This document shows positions 41,714 through 51,237 of a stretch of DNA of 64,000 bases, in pieces. Below the pieces are notes generated by a model. That model was given only the letters and a program-made list of their open reading frames with translations, searched no databases and had not been told where the DNA came from. The stretch spans positions 62,001-126,000 of the forward strand of contig CAKSYT010000004.1 in the NCBI GenBank assembly GCA_934524985.1, given 5' to 3'. Positions within the stretch are counted from its first letter, which is position 1, and each line of letters opens with the position of its first letter. Origin of the DNA: an uncultured Faecalibacterium sp. (GTDB taxonomy: Bacteria; Bacillota; Clostridia; Oscillospirales; Ruminococcaceae). Made by a program: the position numbers and the translations under genes.

Positions 41714-43632
41714 TGGCAGTAAAAGAAGTACATGGCCCCGGCCCGCGGGGCGCACGGGGGCCGCGCCCCAAGGTGGAAAACCCGGGCAAGCTGCTCAAGC
41801 GCATCATGGATGAGGTGTTCCGCAACTATCTGCCCCACTGCATCCTTGTGCTTGTGTGCATCGTGGTCAGTGCGCTGGCCAATGTGCAGGCCAGCCTGTT
41901 TTTGCAGACCTTGATGGACGATTACATCGTCCCCATGACCCGCCAGCAGGACCCCAGCTTTGCACCGCTGGCCGGTGCACTGGTGCGGATGTGCTGCATC
42001 TACCTTGTGGGCATTCTGGCCGCATGGGCCAACGCCCGCATCATGGTCAACGTAACGCAGGGCACGCTGCGCAATCTGCGCACCGAGCTGTTCACCCACA
42101 TGGAAAGCCTGCCCATCCGGTATTTTGACACCCATCCCCACGGCGATATCATGTCCGTGTACACCAACGACGTGGATACCCTGCGCCAGATGCTCAGCCA
42201 GAGCATCCCGCAGCTGGTGTCCAGCGTCATCACCATCGTGTCGGTGTTCTTCAGCATGTGTATGCTCAGCTGGCAGCTGACCATCGTTACCATGCTCATG
42301 GTGGCGCTGATGCTGTTCTGCTCCAAGCAGATCGCAAAAAGCTCTTCCAAATACTTCATCCAGCAGCAGCGGGATCTGGGCAAGGTGAACGGCTACATCG
42401 AGGAGATGATGGAAGGCCAGAAGGTGGTCAAGGTGTTCACCCACGAGCAGCAGACCCTTGCAGGCTTCCGTGAGTTGAACGACCAGCTGAAGGAAAGCGC
42501 CAAGCAGGCCAACGCCTTCTCCAACATCATGATGCCGGTCAACGCCCAGTTGGGCAACATCAGCTACGCCATCTGCGCACTGGTTGGTGCAGCCATGGCT
42601 GTGGGCGGCGTTGGCGGCATGACCCTTGGCACTGTGGTGGCCTTCCTCAGCCTGAACAAGGGCTTCAATATGCCCATCAGTCAGGTGTCCATGCAGGCCA
42701 ACAGCGTCATTATGGCGCTGGCCGGTGCAGAGCGCATCTTCAAGATGATGGACGAGCCCAGCGAGACCGACGAGGGCTATGTGACGCTGGTAAATGCCAA
42801 GTACGACCGCAACGACCAGCTGGTGGAAACTGCCGAGCGCACCGGCATCTGGGCGTGGAAGCACCCCCACCACGACGGCACTACCACTTACCACAAGCTG
42901 GCGGGCGATATCACCTTTACGGACGTAGACTTTGGCTATGTGCCGGAAAAGACGGTGCTGCACGATATCAACCTGTACGGCCGCCCGGGGCAGAAGATCG
43001 CCTTTGTCGGCTCCACCGGTGCGGGCAAGACCACCATCACCAACCTGATCAATCGTTTCTACGATATTCAGGAGGGTAAGATCCGCTACGACGGCATCAA
43101 CATCCACAAGATCAAAAAGGCTGACCTGCGCCGCTCGCTGGGCATCGTGCTGCAGGACACCCACCTGTTCACCGGCACGGTGATGGAGAACATCCGCTAC
43201 GGCCGGCTGGATGCCACCGATGAAGAGTGCATCGCCGCCGCCCGTCTGGCCAACGCCGATGGCTTTATCAAGCGTCTGCCGGAGGGCTACAACACCATGC
43301 TCACCGGCGATGGTGCCAACCTCTCGCAGGGTCAGCGCCAGCTGCTGGCCATTGCCCGCGCAGCCGTGGCAGACCCGCCGGTGCTGATCCTGGACGAGGC
43401 GACCTCCTCCATCGATACCCGCACCGAGGCGCTGGTGCAGCGCGGCATGGACGGCCTGATGTACGGCCGCACCAGCTTTGTCATCGCCCACCGCCTGTCC
43501 ACTGTCCGCAATGCAGACTGCATCGTGGTGCTGGAGCAGGGCCGCATCATCGAGCGCGGCAGCCACGACGAGCTGATCGCTAAAAAGGGCAAGTATTACC
43601 AGCTCTATACCGGTAATCTGGCCGAGAACTAA
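41713..43632 (+). CDS. ABC exporter half-transporter, catalytic partner
   Basis: A 639-residue partner half. A Pro/Arg/Gly-rich cytosolic N terminus (about 25 residues) precedes six TM helices and a nucleotide-binding domain with canonical Walker A GSTGAGKTT, signature LSQGQ, Walker B LILDEATSSID and switch His in VIAHRLST. A roughly 40-residue insertion (about residues 350-395) precedes the ATPase domain, where EYVT-type linkers are usually shorter. Together with the previous gene it forms an asymmetric exporter of the BmrCD/TM287-288 kind. Confidence 0.92.
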   Translation: MAVKEVHGPGPRGARGPRPKVENPGKLLKRIMDEVFRNYLPHCILVLVCIVVSALANVQASLFLQTLMDDYIVPMTRQQDPSFAPLAGALVRMCCIYLVGILAAWANARIMVNVTQGTLRNLRTELFTHMESLPIRYFDTHPHGDIMSVYTNDVDTLRQMLSQSIPQLVSSVITIVSVFFSMCMLSWQLTIVTMLMVALMLFCSKQIAKSSSKYFIQQQRDLGKVNGYIEEMMEGQKVVKVFTHEQQTLAGFRELNDQLKESAKQANAFSNIMMPVNAQLGNISYAICALVGAAMAVGGVGGMTLGTVVAFLSLNKGFNMPISQVSMQANSVIMALAGAERIFKMMDEPSETDEGYVTLVNAKYDRNDQLVETAERTGIWAWKHPHHDGTTTYHKLAGDITFTDVDFGYVPEKTVLHDINLYGRPGQKIAFVGSTGAGKTTITNLINRFYDIQEGKIRYDGINIHKIKKADLRRSLGIVLQDTHLFTGTVMENIRYGRLDATDEECIAAARLANADGFIKRLPEGYNTMLTGDGANLSQGQRQLLAIARAAVADPPVLILDEATSSIDTRTEALVQRGMDGLMYGRTSFVIAHRLSTVRNADCIVVLEQGRIIERGSHDELIAKKGKYYQLYTGNLAEN

Positions 43633-43654
43633 GCAGTTTCCCGCCTCCTCAGAG

Positions 43655-43696
43655 AGCCGCCGCACAGCCATGCCGCCGTGCGGTGGCGCTTTTTTG
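43655..43696 (+). terminator. ABC exporter terminator
   Basis: GCCGCCGCAC pairs with GTGCGGTGGC with one G-T pair, followed by six T residues. Confidence 0.82.
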
Positions 43697-43709
43697 CTCT
43701 CATGAAGAA

Positions 43710-43922
43710 GCAATTCTGGAAAATCCGCAGATTTTCCAGAATTGCAAATATAAAAATAATTTTTCGCTGAAGATGGCCAGAGTGCAACGACGACGACCGC
43801 CGCCAGTGGCGGAAACAGGGAGGAGTTGTTGGGGCAGCGGCCAGCAAGACGCAAGTGCCGCCCAAGGCACGATGCGGATGCTGGGTGCCGCAACCCGATA
43901 GCGGCGGCCATTCAGAATCGTG
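43710..43922. repeat. composite palindromic element, copy 5 (right half with insert)
   Basis: Hairpin 16+4+16 bp at 43710-43745 (arm GCAATTCTGGAAAATC, loop CGCA), then an inverted terminal box from 43746 whose apex is interrupted by the 121-bp insert (43784-43904), with the box resuming as GGCCATTCAGAATCG. The left half is absent. It separates the exporter from the frameshifted GH2 gene. Confidence 0.8.
43784..43904. repeat. 121-bp loop insert, copy 2
   Basis: Differs from 5725-5845 at one of 121 positions and sits at the equivalent position inside the terminal-box palindrome. Confidence 0.85.
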
Positions 43923-43993
43923 CCATCCCCGGTATACAAACGCCCAGGGCTGTGCTAGAATGGAGCAAACGAGTAGAAAAGGCTGGTGAGTGT

Positions 43994-45762
43994 ATGCACC
44001 CTCTGACGGAATATCCCCGCCCGGCCATGCGCCGGGACAGCTACGAGAACCTGAACGGCCCGTGGCAGTACGCCATCACCGCCTCGGCGCAGCGCCCGGC
44101 GGGCTGGGATGGTGAGATCCTGGTGCCCTACGCGCCGGAGTGCCGTGCCTCCGGGGTGGGACGCACATTGCAGCCCGGGCAGTGGCTGCACTATCACCGG
44201 TACTTTGCGCCGCCCGCCGGGACGGGCGGCCGGGTGCTGCTGCATTTCGGCGCGGTGGACTACGCCTGCGCCGTGCAGGTGAACGGCCATCTGGTGGGCG
44301 GCCACCGGGGCGGCTATTGGCCTTTTACGCTGGATATCACCGCGCAGCTCAACGGCACAGGCCGCAACAGCCTGTGGGTGGCGGTGCAGGACCCCACCGG
44401 CCACGGCACACAGGCGCGGGGCAAACAGACCCTGCAGCCCGGCGGGATGTTCTACCCGGCGCAGAGCGGCATTTGGCAGACGGTCTGGCTGGAGCGTGTG
44501 CCGGAAAATTACATCCAGTCTCTCACCGTTACGCCGGACTACGATGCCCGCACCGTGACTGTGAAAGTACATACCTCTGCGCCCGGCGGCGCGGCGAACC
44601 TGTGGGCGGTGGTGCGCGCCGGGGGTGTGACCATCGCCGAGGACTGGGGCGGCGACGAGGCCAGTCAAGACGGTGAGGTGACGCTGCAGATTGCGGAGGA
44701 GTATTTCTTTCCGTGGAGCCCGGACACGCCCTTTTTGTACGACCTGACCGTGGGCACCACGCAGGGAGAGGAAGAGCAGTTCGACACCGTGCACAGCTAC
44801 TTTGCCCTGCGCAAGTGGAGCTGCGCACCGGACGCAAGGGGCGTGCTGCGCTTTTGCCTGAACGACAAGCCCATTCTGCTCAACGGCCTGCTGGATCAGG
44901 GCTACTGGCCGGAGGGGCTGTACACCCCGCCCTCGGATGCGGCGGTGGAGCGGGAGCTGAGCGAGGTAAAGGCGCTGGGCTACAACCTGCTGCGCAAGCA
45001 CGCAAAGCTTGAGCCGCAGCGCTGGTACTACCACTGCGACAAGCTGGGGCTTGTGGTCTGGCAGGATATGGTCAACGGCGGCAGCAAGTATAACCTGTGG
45101 TTCGTCACCTATCTGACCAATGTTTTGCAGCCGCTTATGCGCCGTCTGCCGGACAAAGCACCCCTGTGGGGGCTGCTGAGCCGGGGCAGCGAAAGCAGTC
45201 GGGAAGAATACCGCCGGGAGCTGGCAGATACGGTGCAGGCGCTGCGCTGCCACCCCTGCGTGGGCTGCTGGGTGCCCTTCAATGAGGGCTGGGGGCAGTA
45301 CGATGCCGCCGGGGCAGTACAGGCCATCCGCGCGCTGGACGATACCCGCCTTGTGGACGAGGCCAGCGGCTGGTACGATCAGGGCGGCGGAGATGTATAC
45401 TCCCTGCACAACTACTTCTACCCCCTGCGGGTGCGCCCGCAGAAGCGCACCGTGGCGCTGAGCGAGTACGGCGGCATTGCATGGCCCATGCCCGGGCACG
45501 AGCCGCCCCGCAAGACCTACGGCTACGGCACAGCCAAAAGCCGGGAGGAGCTGACCGCCCGGTACAAAAAATGCAGCTGGGCACGGTGCTGCCGCAGCTG
45601 CAAAAGGGGCTTTCGGCGCTGGTATACACCCAGCTGACCGACGTGGAGGACGAGGTGAACGGCCTGTTCACCTACGACCGCACCGCCATCAAGCCGGACG
45701 CCAACGCCGTCCGCTCGGTGAACGCCGCCCTTGCCGCAGAGTTTGCAAGGGTGGTAAAATAA
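43994..45762 (+). pseudogene. GH2 glycoside hydrolase with a frameshift near the C terminus
   Basis: A GH2 beta-glycosidase beginning MHPLTEYPRPAM. It has a jelly-roll domain, an Ig-like domain and a TIM barrel with acid/base E431 (PFNEGWGQYD) and nucleophile E491 (LSEYGGIAWP). Frame 2 of the forward strand is open to 45637, but the family-like sequence continues from MQLGTVLPQLQKG in another frame to 45762 (ending LAAEFARVVK). The break falls in a run of six A at 45566-45571; seven would restore about 589 residues. As written, the last barrel elements are lost. It is a recent mutation, a sequencing error or slippage. The start follows GGTGAGTGT. No signal peptide. Confidence 0.78.
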
Positions 45763-45777
45763 GCGCCCTTGGCGCGG

Positions 45778-46130
45778 GACGATTGGGAATGACCTCCGCT
45801 GCGCTCTGGTCATATTTCAAGGAATTATTATTTATATTTCGCGTTTGTCGCGCTCTGCGGAGCGCTCCAAACGCATTTTCACAAGAAGGGCTGTTGAGGG
45901 GGAAATGCTGTTTGCCGTTGCGACCCCTCCCGTGAGAAGGCAATTCTGGAAAATCCGCGTTTGCGCAGCAATGAAAGCCCCAGTGGGGCTTTTAAGCGGC
46001 AGAGCGGTCTGCGCAAGCAGATGGAGGGGCTTTGCCCCGACAAGCTCCGCAGATTTTCCAGAATTGCAAATATAAGAATATGTTTTCCGCTGAAGATGGC
46101 CAGAGCATAGCGGAGGCCATTCAAATCGTT
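45778..46130. repeat. full-length composite palindromic element, copy 6
   Basis: Order: terminal box 45778-45840, hairpin at 45841-45874 (arm GCGTTTGTCGCGCTC, two mismatches), core with TTTTCAC and CGTGAGAAG, hairpin with 16-bp arms at 45940-45955 and 46052-46067 separated by a 96-nt loop, inverted terminal box 46068-46130. The architecture matches copy 1, and the second hairpin arms equal those of copy 5. Confidence 0.82.
45956..46051. repeat. 96-nt loop insert, copy 2
   Basis: Reverse complement of 25732-25827 with five differences in 96; same length and same position, inside a hairpin loop. Confidence 0.8.
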
Positions 46131-46147
46131 TTCTGCCGGATATCTAT

Positions 46148-46216
46148 AAAAACAACGCCCGGGTTTTCCACCTTCCGCAGGAAGGATGTGGAAAACCCGG
46201 GCGTGTTGTTTTTTTA
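46148..46216. terminator. terminator of the mfd-lipoprotein operon
   Basis: AACAACGCCCGGGTTTTCCAC pairs with GTGGAAAACCCGGGCG and following bases. On the reverse strand it is followed by TTTTTATAG; on the forward strand by a T run, so it could act both ways. Confidence 0.78.
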
Positions 46217-46224
46217 CAGAGCCA

Positions 46225-47343
46225 TCAGCTGTTGGCGCTGGTGTCGTTCACGATCTTGGCGGCGGACAGCTTACCCATGGCAGAGCTGCTCAGGGTGCTC
46301 GCCATCTGGGCACCGTAGGCGGCAAGGGCATCGTCCAGCTCCTCGCCCTTCATGTCGCTCAAGATCTGGCTGCGCAGAGCATCCAGCGTGGAAACGCTCA
46401 GCGGGTCCAGACGGACGGCCAGCATCATGGCGTAGCCGGAGTACTGGATGGCGGCTGCCTGCCCGTAGGCAAGGCCGCGCAGGGTGTCGGCGGCACCCTC
46501 CTGCGTAAAGGCGCTGGTCAGGTCGCTTTCGCTCAGCAGGTCGGTCTGCAGGGTGCTGGTGGAGGGAACCTCTGCATCCAGCACGGCGCAGATCCCGGTC
46601 AGTGCGCTGCTTGCGATGCTGTTGAAGGCGGTCAGCTGGCTGGAAGTATCCTCCGGGGCGCTGGCGTTGTAGCTGTCCGCAGCTTTCTGGGCAAGGGAGA
46701 GCATCTCGGCCTTCTGGTCATCGGTGGCAAAGGCGAAGGTGCTGGTATTGTACAGCGGCACGGTGATAAAGCCGATCTCGTACATGGTGCTGTCCAGATG
46801 CTCGGTCAGCTCGCCGTCCTCCACAGGGGTCTCGCCGTCCTTGCCGTAGACAAGATCCAGCAGCAGGGTGTGCTTGTATTGCAGCTGCTGGAACAGCTTC
46901 AAGGTCTCAAGCCCGATGCCGTTGGCGGTGTAGGTGTCGCCGTAGTTATCCATCAGCTGCTGGGCGTAGCTGTCGGCGGCGGACTTCTGCTCCTCGGTCA
47001 GCTCGCCGCCCAGCTCGGCAAAGCGGGCATCCACAGCGGCAAGGGTCTGCAAAGTCTCAAGGGTCTTTTGCGCCACATAGTCCTTTACCACGGCGGTCTC
47101 GCCGGTGTCGGCATCGGTGGTGATGGTGGCCTTGAGGAAGGACTTCACCTTGCTGGTGTCCTGCTCAGAGCCTGCCAGCTGCGCAGCCTGCTGGTAGGCA
47201 TCGTACTGCGCCAGCAGGTACAGGCCGCTGGTCACCTCAAAATCACCGATCTTGCCCACGGTGTCCGGGGTGGAGAGTGCACAGCCCACAAGGCTGACGG
47301 TCAGTGCAAGTGCGCATACCAGCGCAAGCAGTTTCTTTTTCAT
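46225..47343 (-). CDS. SurA/PrsA-like foldase lipoprotein without a clear PPIase domain
   Basis: A 372-residue exported lipoprotein: basic MKKK, hydrophobic core and lipobox SLVGC (acylated Cys about residue 21). The body is helical, with a SurA-N-like start (VGKIGDFEVTSGLYLLAQYDAYQQ) as in PrsA-type foldases. No parvulin motif is recognisable in the C-terminal part, so chaperone rather than isomerase activity is more likely. The ATG overlaps the mfd stop by four bases, so it is translationally coupled to mfd. Position and start resemble the PrsA-family gene found behind mfd in other Clostridia. Function is inferred. Confidence 0.75.
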   Translation of the reverse strand: MKKKLLALVCALALTVSLVGCALSTPDTVGKIGDFEVTSGLYLLAQYDAYQQAAQLAGSEQDTSKVKSFLKATITTDADTGETAVVKDYVAQKTLETLQTLAAVDARFAELGGELTEEQKSAADSYAQQLMDNYGDTYTANGIGLETLKLFQQLQYKHTLLLDLVYGKDGETPVEDGELTEHLDSTMYEIGFITVPLYNTSTFAFATDDQKAEMLSLAQKAADSYNASAPEDTSSQLTAFNSIASSALTGICAVLDAEVPSTSTLQTDLLSESDLTSAFTQEGAADTLRGLAYGQAAAIQYSGYAMMLAVRLDPLSVSTLDALRSQILSDMKGEELDDALAAYGAQMASTLSSSAMGKLSAAKIVNDTSANS

Positions 47344-50300
47344 GCGTTTTGCTCCTTATTGTTTAAAATAGCATCCATTGCTTTCAGGATGTTTTGCAGC
47401 AGTTCCAGCGGCTTTTCGTCCGGCTGCAATACCACCGAGAGATAGGGCTTTGTGCCCGCCCCGGCGGTCACCCGGCCATTGAAAGCCTGCAACAGGCCGC
47501 GGATCATGGCAAGGTCCAGCGTTTCCAGATTCAGGATAAGAGTATCCTTCTTCTGGGTCACCTCATATACGCCCACGGCAGCGGCCTGCACGCGGACAAG
47601 GGAAACGTTGACCAGATCGCTCACCGAGGGCGGCGGGTCGCCGTAGCGGTCGATGAGCTCGTCCAGCACATCGGCGGCGTCCTCCGGGGTCTGGATGGCG
47701 GCAATGCGCTTGTAGGCTTCGATGCGCCCCGCGCCGTCCGGGATATACTTTTCCGGGATGAAAGCGTCCACCCGCAGGTCCACAAGACAATCGCTCTTGT
47801 CCCGCTGGACGGGCTCGCCCCGTGCCCGGGCAATAGCCTGTCCCAGCATCTTGACGTAGAGGTCGTAGCCCACGGCTTCCATGTGGCCGTGCTGGCTGTG
47901 TCCCAGCAGACTGCCCGCGCCGCGAATTTGCAGATCTCGCATGGCGATGCGGAAGCCCGAGCCGAAAGCGGTGAACTCCCGGATGGCGGAAAGCCGCTTC
48001 TGGGCGATATCGGTCAGGGTCTTGTCCCGGCGGAAGGTGAAGTAGGCGTAGGCCTTGCGGCCGGAGCGTCCCACCCGCCCACGGATCTGGTACAGCTGCG
48101 CCAGACCCATGCGGTCGGCGTCCTCAATGATGAGGGTGTTGCAGTTGCGCACATCAATGCCGGTCTCGATGAGGGTGGTGCAGACCAGAATATCGATCTC
48201 GCCGTTCAGCAGGTGCTGCCACACGGGGTTCAGCTCTTCTTCGGTCATCTTGCCGTGGGCAATGCCCACCCGTGCACCCGGCACCATCTGGCTGACATGG
48301 GCGGCGCAGGATTCAATGTTGTCCACCCGGTTGTGCAGGTAGTACACCTGCCCGCCCCGGGCAAGCTCCTTCTTCATGGCTTCGGCAAGGATAACGTCGT
48401 TATATTCCAGCACAAAGGTCTCCACGGGCTGCCGCTCGATGGGCGGCTGCTCAATGGTGGAAAGATCCCGGATGCCGCTCATGGCCATGTTCAATGTGCG
48501 GGGAATAGGGGTAGCCGACAGGGTGAGCATATCCACCCCGATGAAGTTTTCCTTCAGCTTTTCCTTGTGCTTCACGCCGAAGCGCTGTTCCTCATCAATG
48601 ATGACAAGGCCGAGGTCGTGGAACTTCACGTCTTTAGAGAGCAGCCGGTGGGTGCCCACCACGATATCCACGCTGCCGGCCTGCAGGCCGCGCAGGGTCT
48701 CCTTTTGCTGCTTGGCGGTACGGAAGCGGGACAGCATCCCGATCTTTACCGGGAAAGCCTCCATGCGGGAGAGCAGGGTGTTGTAGTGCTGCCACGCCAG
48801 CAGGGTGGTGGGTGCCAGCAGGGCGCATTGCTTGCCGCCCATGATGCACTTGAAGGCGGCGCGCAACGCCACCTCGGTCTTGCCCACGCCCACATCGCCG
48901 CAGAGCAGACGGTCCATGGGATAGCCCTTTTCCATGTCCTGCTTGATCTCGGCGGTGGCGTGCAGCTGGTCGTCCGTTTCGTCGTAGTCAAAGCGGGTCT
49001 CAAAGTCCCGCTGCCAGTCGCCGTCCGGCGGGAAAGCGTAGCCCGTGGCCTGACGGCGGCGGGCATAAAGCTCGATCAGCTCCTGCGCCATCTCCTCGGT
49101 GGCTTTTTTCACCTTGGCGCGGGTGCGCTGCCACTCGGTGCCGCCCAGCTTTGCCAGCTTTACCTTTTCCTCGTCGCCGGGGGCGGTGTAGCGGCTGAGC
49201 AAGTCCAGCTGGGTCACCGGCACATACAGCACATCCGAGCCGGAATACTGCACTTTGAGGTAGTCTTTGGTAGCGCCCTGCACCTCCAGCCGCTGGATCC
49301 CGGCGTACATCCCGATGCCGTGGCTCTGGTGCACCACATAGTCTCCGGGTTTAATGTCCGAAAGGCTGGACAGGGCGTTTTTGTTCTTCTTGCGCTTTTT
49401 GGCTTCGGCGGCGGCTTCCTCGTCCAGCCCGTGGCGGCGGCTGGAAAGCACCGCCGCGTGGGCAAAGGGGAAGGTGCACCCGGCGGTCAGGTGCCCGGGC
49501 AGTACCTGCAAAATGCCCTTGGCGGGGCGCACATCCCGGCTCATGCTCACGGCATAGCCCTTGTCGGCAAGGTCGCGGGTCAGCGCGGCTGCGCCCTTGG
49601 GCGTACCGGCAAACAGGGTGACGGCGTAGCCTTGGGCGATGAGCGGGTCTAAGTCCTCCCGCAGGGAGGCAAGGTCGCCGTTCCAGTTGGGGGCGGCAAA
49701 GGCTTCGGCGTTGATAAGGTCTTTCAGCTTGAACTCATTCATCCCGCGCAGAAAGTTCTCGCACAGCAGGGTGCTGTGGTTCTGGGCGGCAATGACAAGA
49801 TCGTCCATGGTCTGGTACAGCACGTCCAACCCGGGGCAGAGCACACCCTCTTCCAGCAGCCCGGTCAGCTCCTCGCTGCGGCGGAACTCGGTGGCCTTCT
49901 GGGCATCCCGGATGCCGCCTACTTCGTCCAGAATGAACAGCGGCGCGTCCAGATGATCCAGCAGCGTGGCGGGGGCGGGGTAGCGGATGCCGTAATATTT
50001 ATCCATGGCCTCCGGCATCAGGCCGGAATCCAGCTGGGAAAGGTCGGCTTCGGTGGCCTTTTCCAGCGCGGTGCGGCGCTTGCCGCGCGCCTTTTTGAGG
50101 ACGTTGCGCAGCGCCTCGGCGGTCTCGGCAGTGCTGCCGAACAGCACCTCGCGGGCAGGGGAGAGGTATATTTTTTCCAGTGCACTGTCCCGCCGCTGGG
50201 TCAGCAGGTCAAAGGAGGACATGGAGTCGATTTCATCGTCCCAGTACTCCACGCGGGCGGGCTGACGCATATCCGGCGCGTAGATATCCACGATATCGCC

Positions 50301-50816
50301 GCGCACGCTGAACTGTCCCGGGCCGTCCACCTGACTGCGCCGCACATACCCGGCGGCAAACAGCCGCGCCACCAGCGCCTCGCGGTTATACACCATGCCG
50401 GGCTTTAAGGTGAGGGTGTTCTGGATAAATTCCGCCCGGGGCACGGTGTACTGCAAAAGGGCTTCGGCGGGCACGCAGACGGCCTGCAGCCGTCCGCCCG
50501 CCAGTGCGCCCAGCACCGAAAGGCGGCGGTACTCGTACTCGCGGCCCGCGCCCTCCACCGGGCGCAGCATAAAGTCCCGGGGCGGGAACACCGCAGCGGT
50601 AAGCCCCAGCGCCTTGAGGTCGTCCGCAAAGTGGGTGGCTTCGGCCTCGCCGGGGGTCACGATGCAGAGCGTGCGCCCAAGGTCTTTTTGCAGGGCGGCA
50701 TACAGCAGCGCCCGGCCTGCGGGCGGCAAGCCGAACAGCGCCGCCGGCCCGGCCGAGCCAAAGCTTGCGGCAACTTTCTGATATTCCGGTGTGGCCTTGA
50801 GTAAGGCTTCGTACAT
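47340..50816 (-). CDS. mfd: transcription-repair coupling factor
   Basis: A 1158-residue SF2 DNA translocase that removes stalled RNA polymerase and recruits UvrA. The N-terminal UvrB-like region (about 1-350) is followed by the RNA-polymerase-interaction domain (PGDYVVHQSHGIGMY, about 480-500), the RecG-like helicase with Walker A GDVGVGKTEVAL, DEEQRFG and the motif VI stretch QIRGRVGRSGRKAYAY, and the C-terminal TRCF domain. ATG 50816 follows AAAGGAGG; upstream in-frame codons lie in repeat DNA. It is followed by the coupled lipoprotein gene. Confidence 0.95.
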   Translation of the reverse strand: MYEALLKATPEYQKVAASFGSAGPAALFGLPPAGRALLYAALQKDLGRTLCIVTPGEAEATHFADDLKALGLTAAVFPPRDFMLRPVEGAGREYEYRRLSVLGALAGGRLQAVCVPAEALLQYTVPRAEFIQNTLTLKPGMVYNREALVARLFAAGYVRRSQVDGPGQFSVRGDIVDIYAPDMRQPARVEYWDDEIDSMSSFDLLTQRRDSALEKIYLSPAREVLFGSTAETAEALRNVLKKARGKRRTALEKATEADLSQLDSGLMPEAMDKYYGIRYPAPATLLDHLDAPLFILDEVGGIRDAQKATEFRRSEELTGLLEEGVLCPGLDVLYQTMDDLVIAAQNHSTLLCENFLRGMNEFKLKDLINAEAFAAPNWNGDLASLREDLDPLIAQGYAVTLFAGTPKGAAALTRDLADKGYAVSMSRDVRPAKGILQVLPGHLTAGCTFPFAHAAVLSSRRHGLDEEAAAEAKKRKKNKNALSSLSDIKPGDYVVHQSHGIGMYAGIQRLEVQGATKDYLKVQYSGSDVLYVPVTQLDLLSRYTAPGDEEKVKLAKLGGTEWQRTRAKVKKATEEMAQELIELYARRRQATGYAFPPDGDWQRDFETRFDYDETDDQLHATAEIKQDMEKGYPMDRLLCGDVGVGKTEVALRAAFKCIMGGKQCALLAPTTLLAWQHYNTLLSRMEAFPVKIGMLSRFRTAKQQKETLRGLQAGSVDIVVGTHRLLSKDVKFHDLGLVIIDEEQRFGVKHKEKLKENFIGVDMLTLSATPIPRTLNMAMSGIRDLSTIEQPPIERQPVETFVLEYNDVILAEAMKKELARGGQVYYLHNRVDNIESCAAHVSQMVPGARVGIAHGKMTEEELNPVWQHLLNGEIDILVCTTLIETGIDVRNCNTLIIEDADRMGLAQLYQIRGRVGRSGRKAYAYFTFRRDKTLTDIAQKRLSAIREFTAFGSGFRIAMRDLQIRGAGSLLGHSQHGHMEAVGYDLYVKMLGQAIARARGEPVQRDKSDCLVDLRVDAFIPEKYIPDGAGRIEAYKRIAAIQTPEDAADVLDELIDRYGDPPPSVSDLVNVSLVRVQAAAVGVYEVTQKKDTLILNLETLDLAMIRGLLQAFNGRVTAGAGTKPYLSVVLQPDEKPLELLQNILKAMDAILNNKEQNA

Positions 50817-50847
50817 GGAAAAACCTCCTTTCCTGCTGGGATGACCA

Positions 50848-50975
50848 TTGAAAATGCGCTCCGCGTTGCTCTGCGCATAATCAGCGGAAAAATGATTTAT
50901 ATTTTGCAATTCAGGAAAATCTGCGGATTTTCCTGAATTGCTTTTTCACGGGTGGGGTCGTAAAGGCAAACGGCA
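50848..50975. repeat. composite palindromic element, copy 7 (left half)
   Basis: Terminal box 50848-50905 (ATGCGCTCCGCGTTGCTCTG...), hairpin 16+4+16 bp at 50906-50941 (arm GCAATTCAGGAAAATC, loop TGCG), then the core start TTTTTCACGGGTGGGGTCG. The right half is replaced by the second repeat family. It lies directly upstream of mfd. Confidence 0.75.
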
Positions 50976-51021
50976 GCTGCCGCGCTGGTTTCCTGCGGAA
51001 ACGGTCGCGCGGCGGTTAGCG

Positions 51022-51237
51022 GGCTCGCCCTCTCAGTCAAAGCCTAACGGCTTTGACAGCTCTCCCAAAGGGAGAGCCAAGAGCACTGCCGGAAGCTTTC
51101 TCATTGCGCCTAATACTTTAGCAACGAACCTTAAACCTTGGCTCTCCCTTTGAGGAAAGACTTCCCCCGGAGCGGGGGAAGATGTCACCGCAGGTGACAA
51201 AAGGGGGAATCTGGCGCGGGAGCGCCTGAGAGGGCGG
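51022..51237. repeat. second intergenic repeat family, copy 2
   Basis: Reverse-complement copy of 39560-39725, sharing the GCCTAATACTTTAGCAACG stretch and the flanking CTCTCCC/GGGAGAG and TCACCGCAGGTGA dyads. It ends at the pth stop codon. No ORF is supported. Confidence 0.78.

Noticed and set aside
41656-43911. 751-codon antisense frame over the second ABC half
   Set aside because: Composition is His/Gln/Val noise and it overlaps conserved Walker motifs on the other strand.
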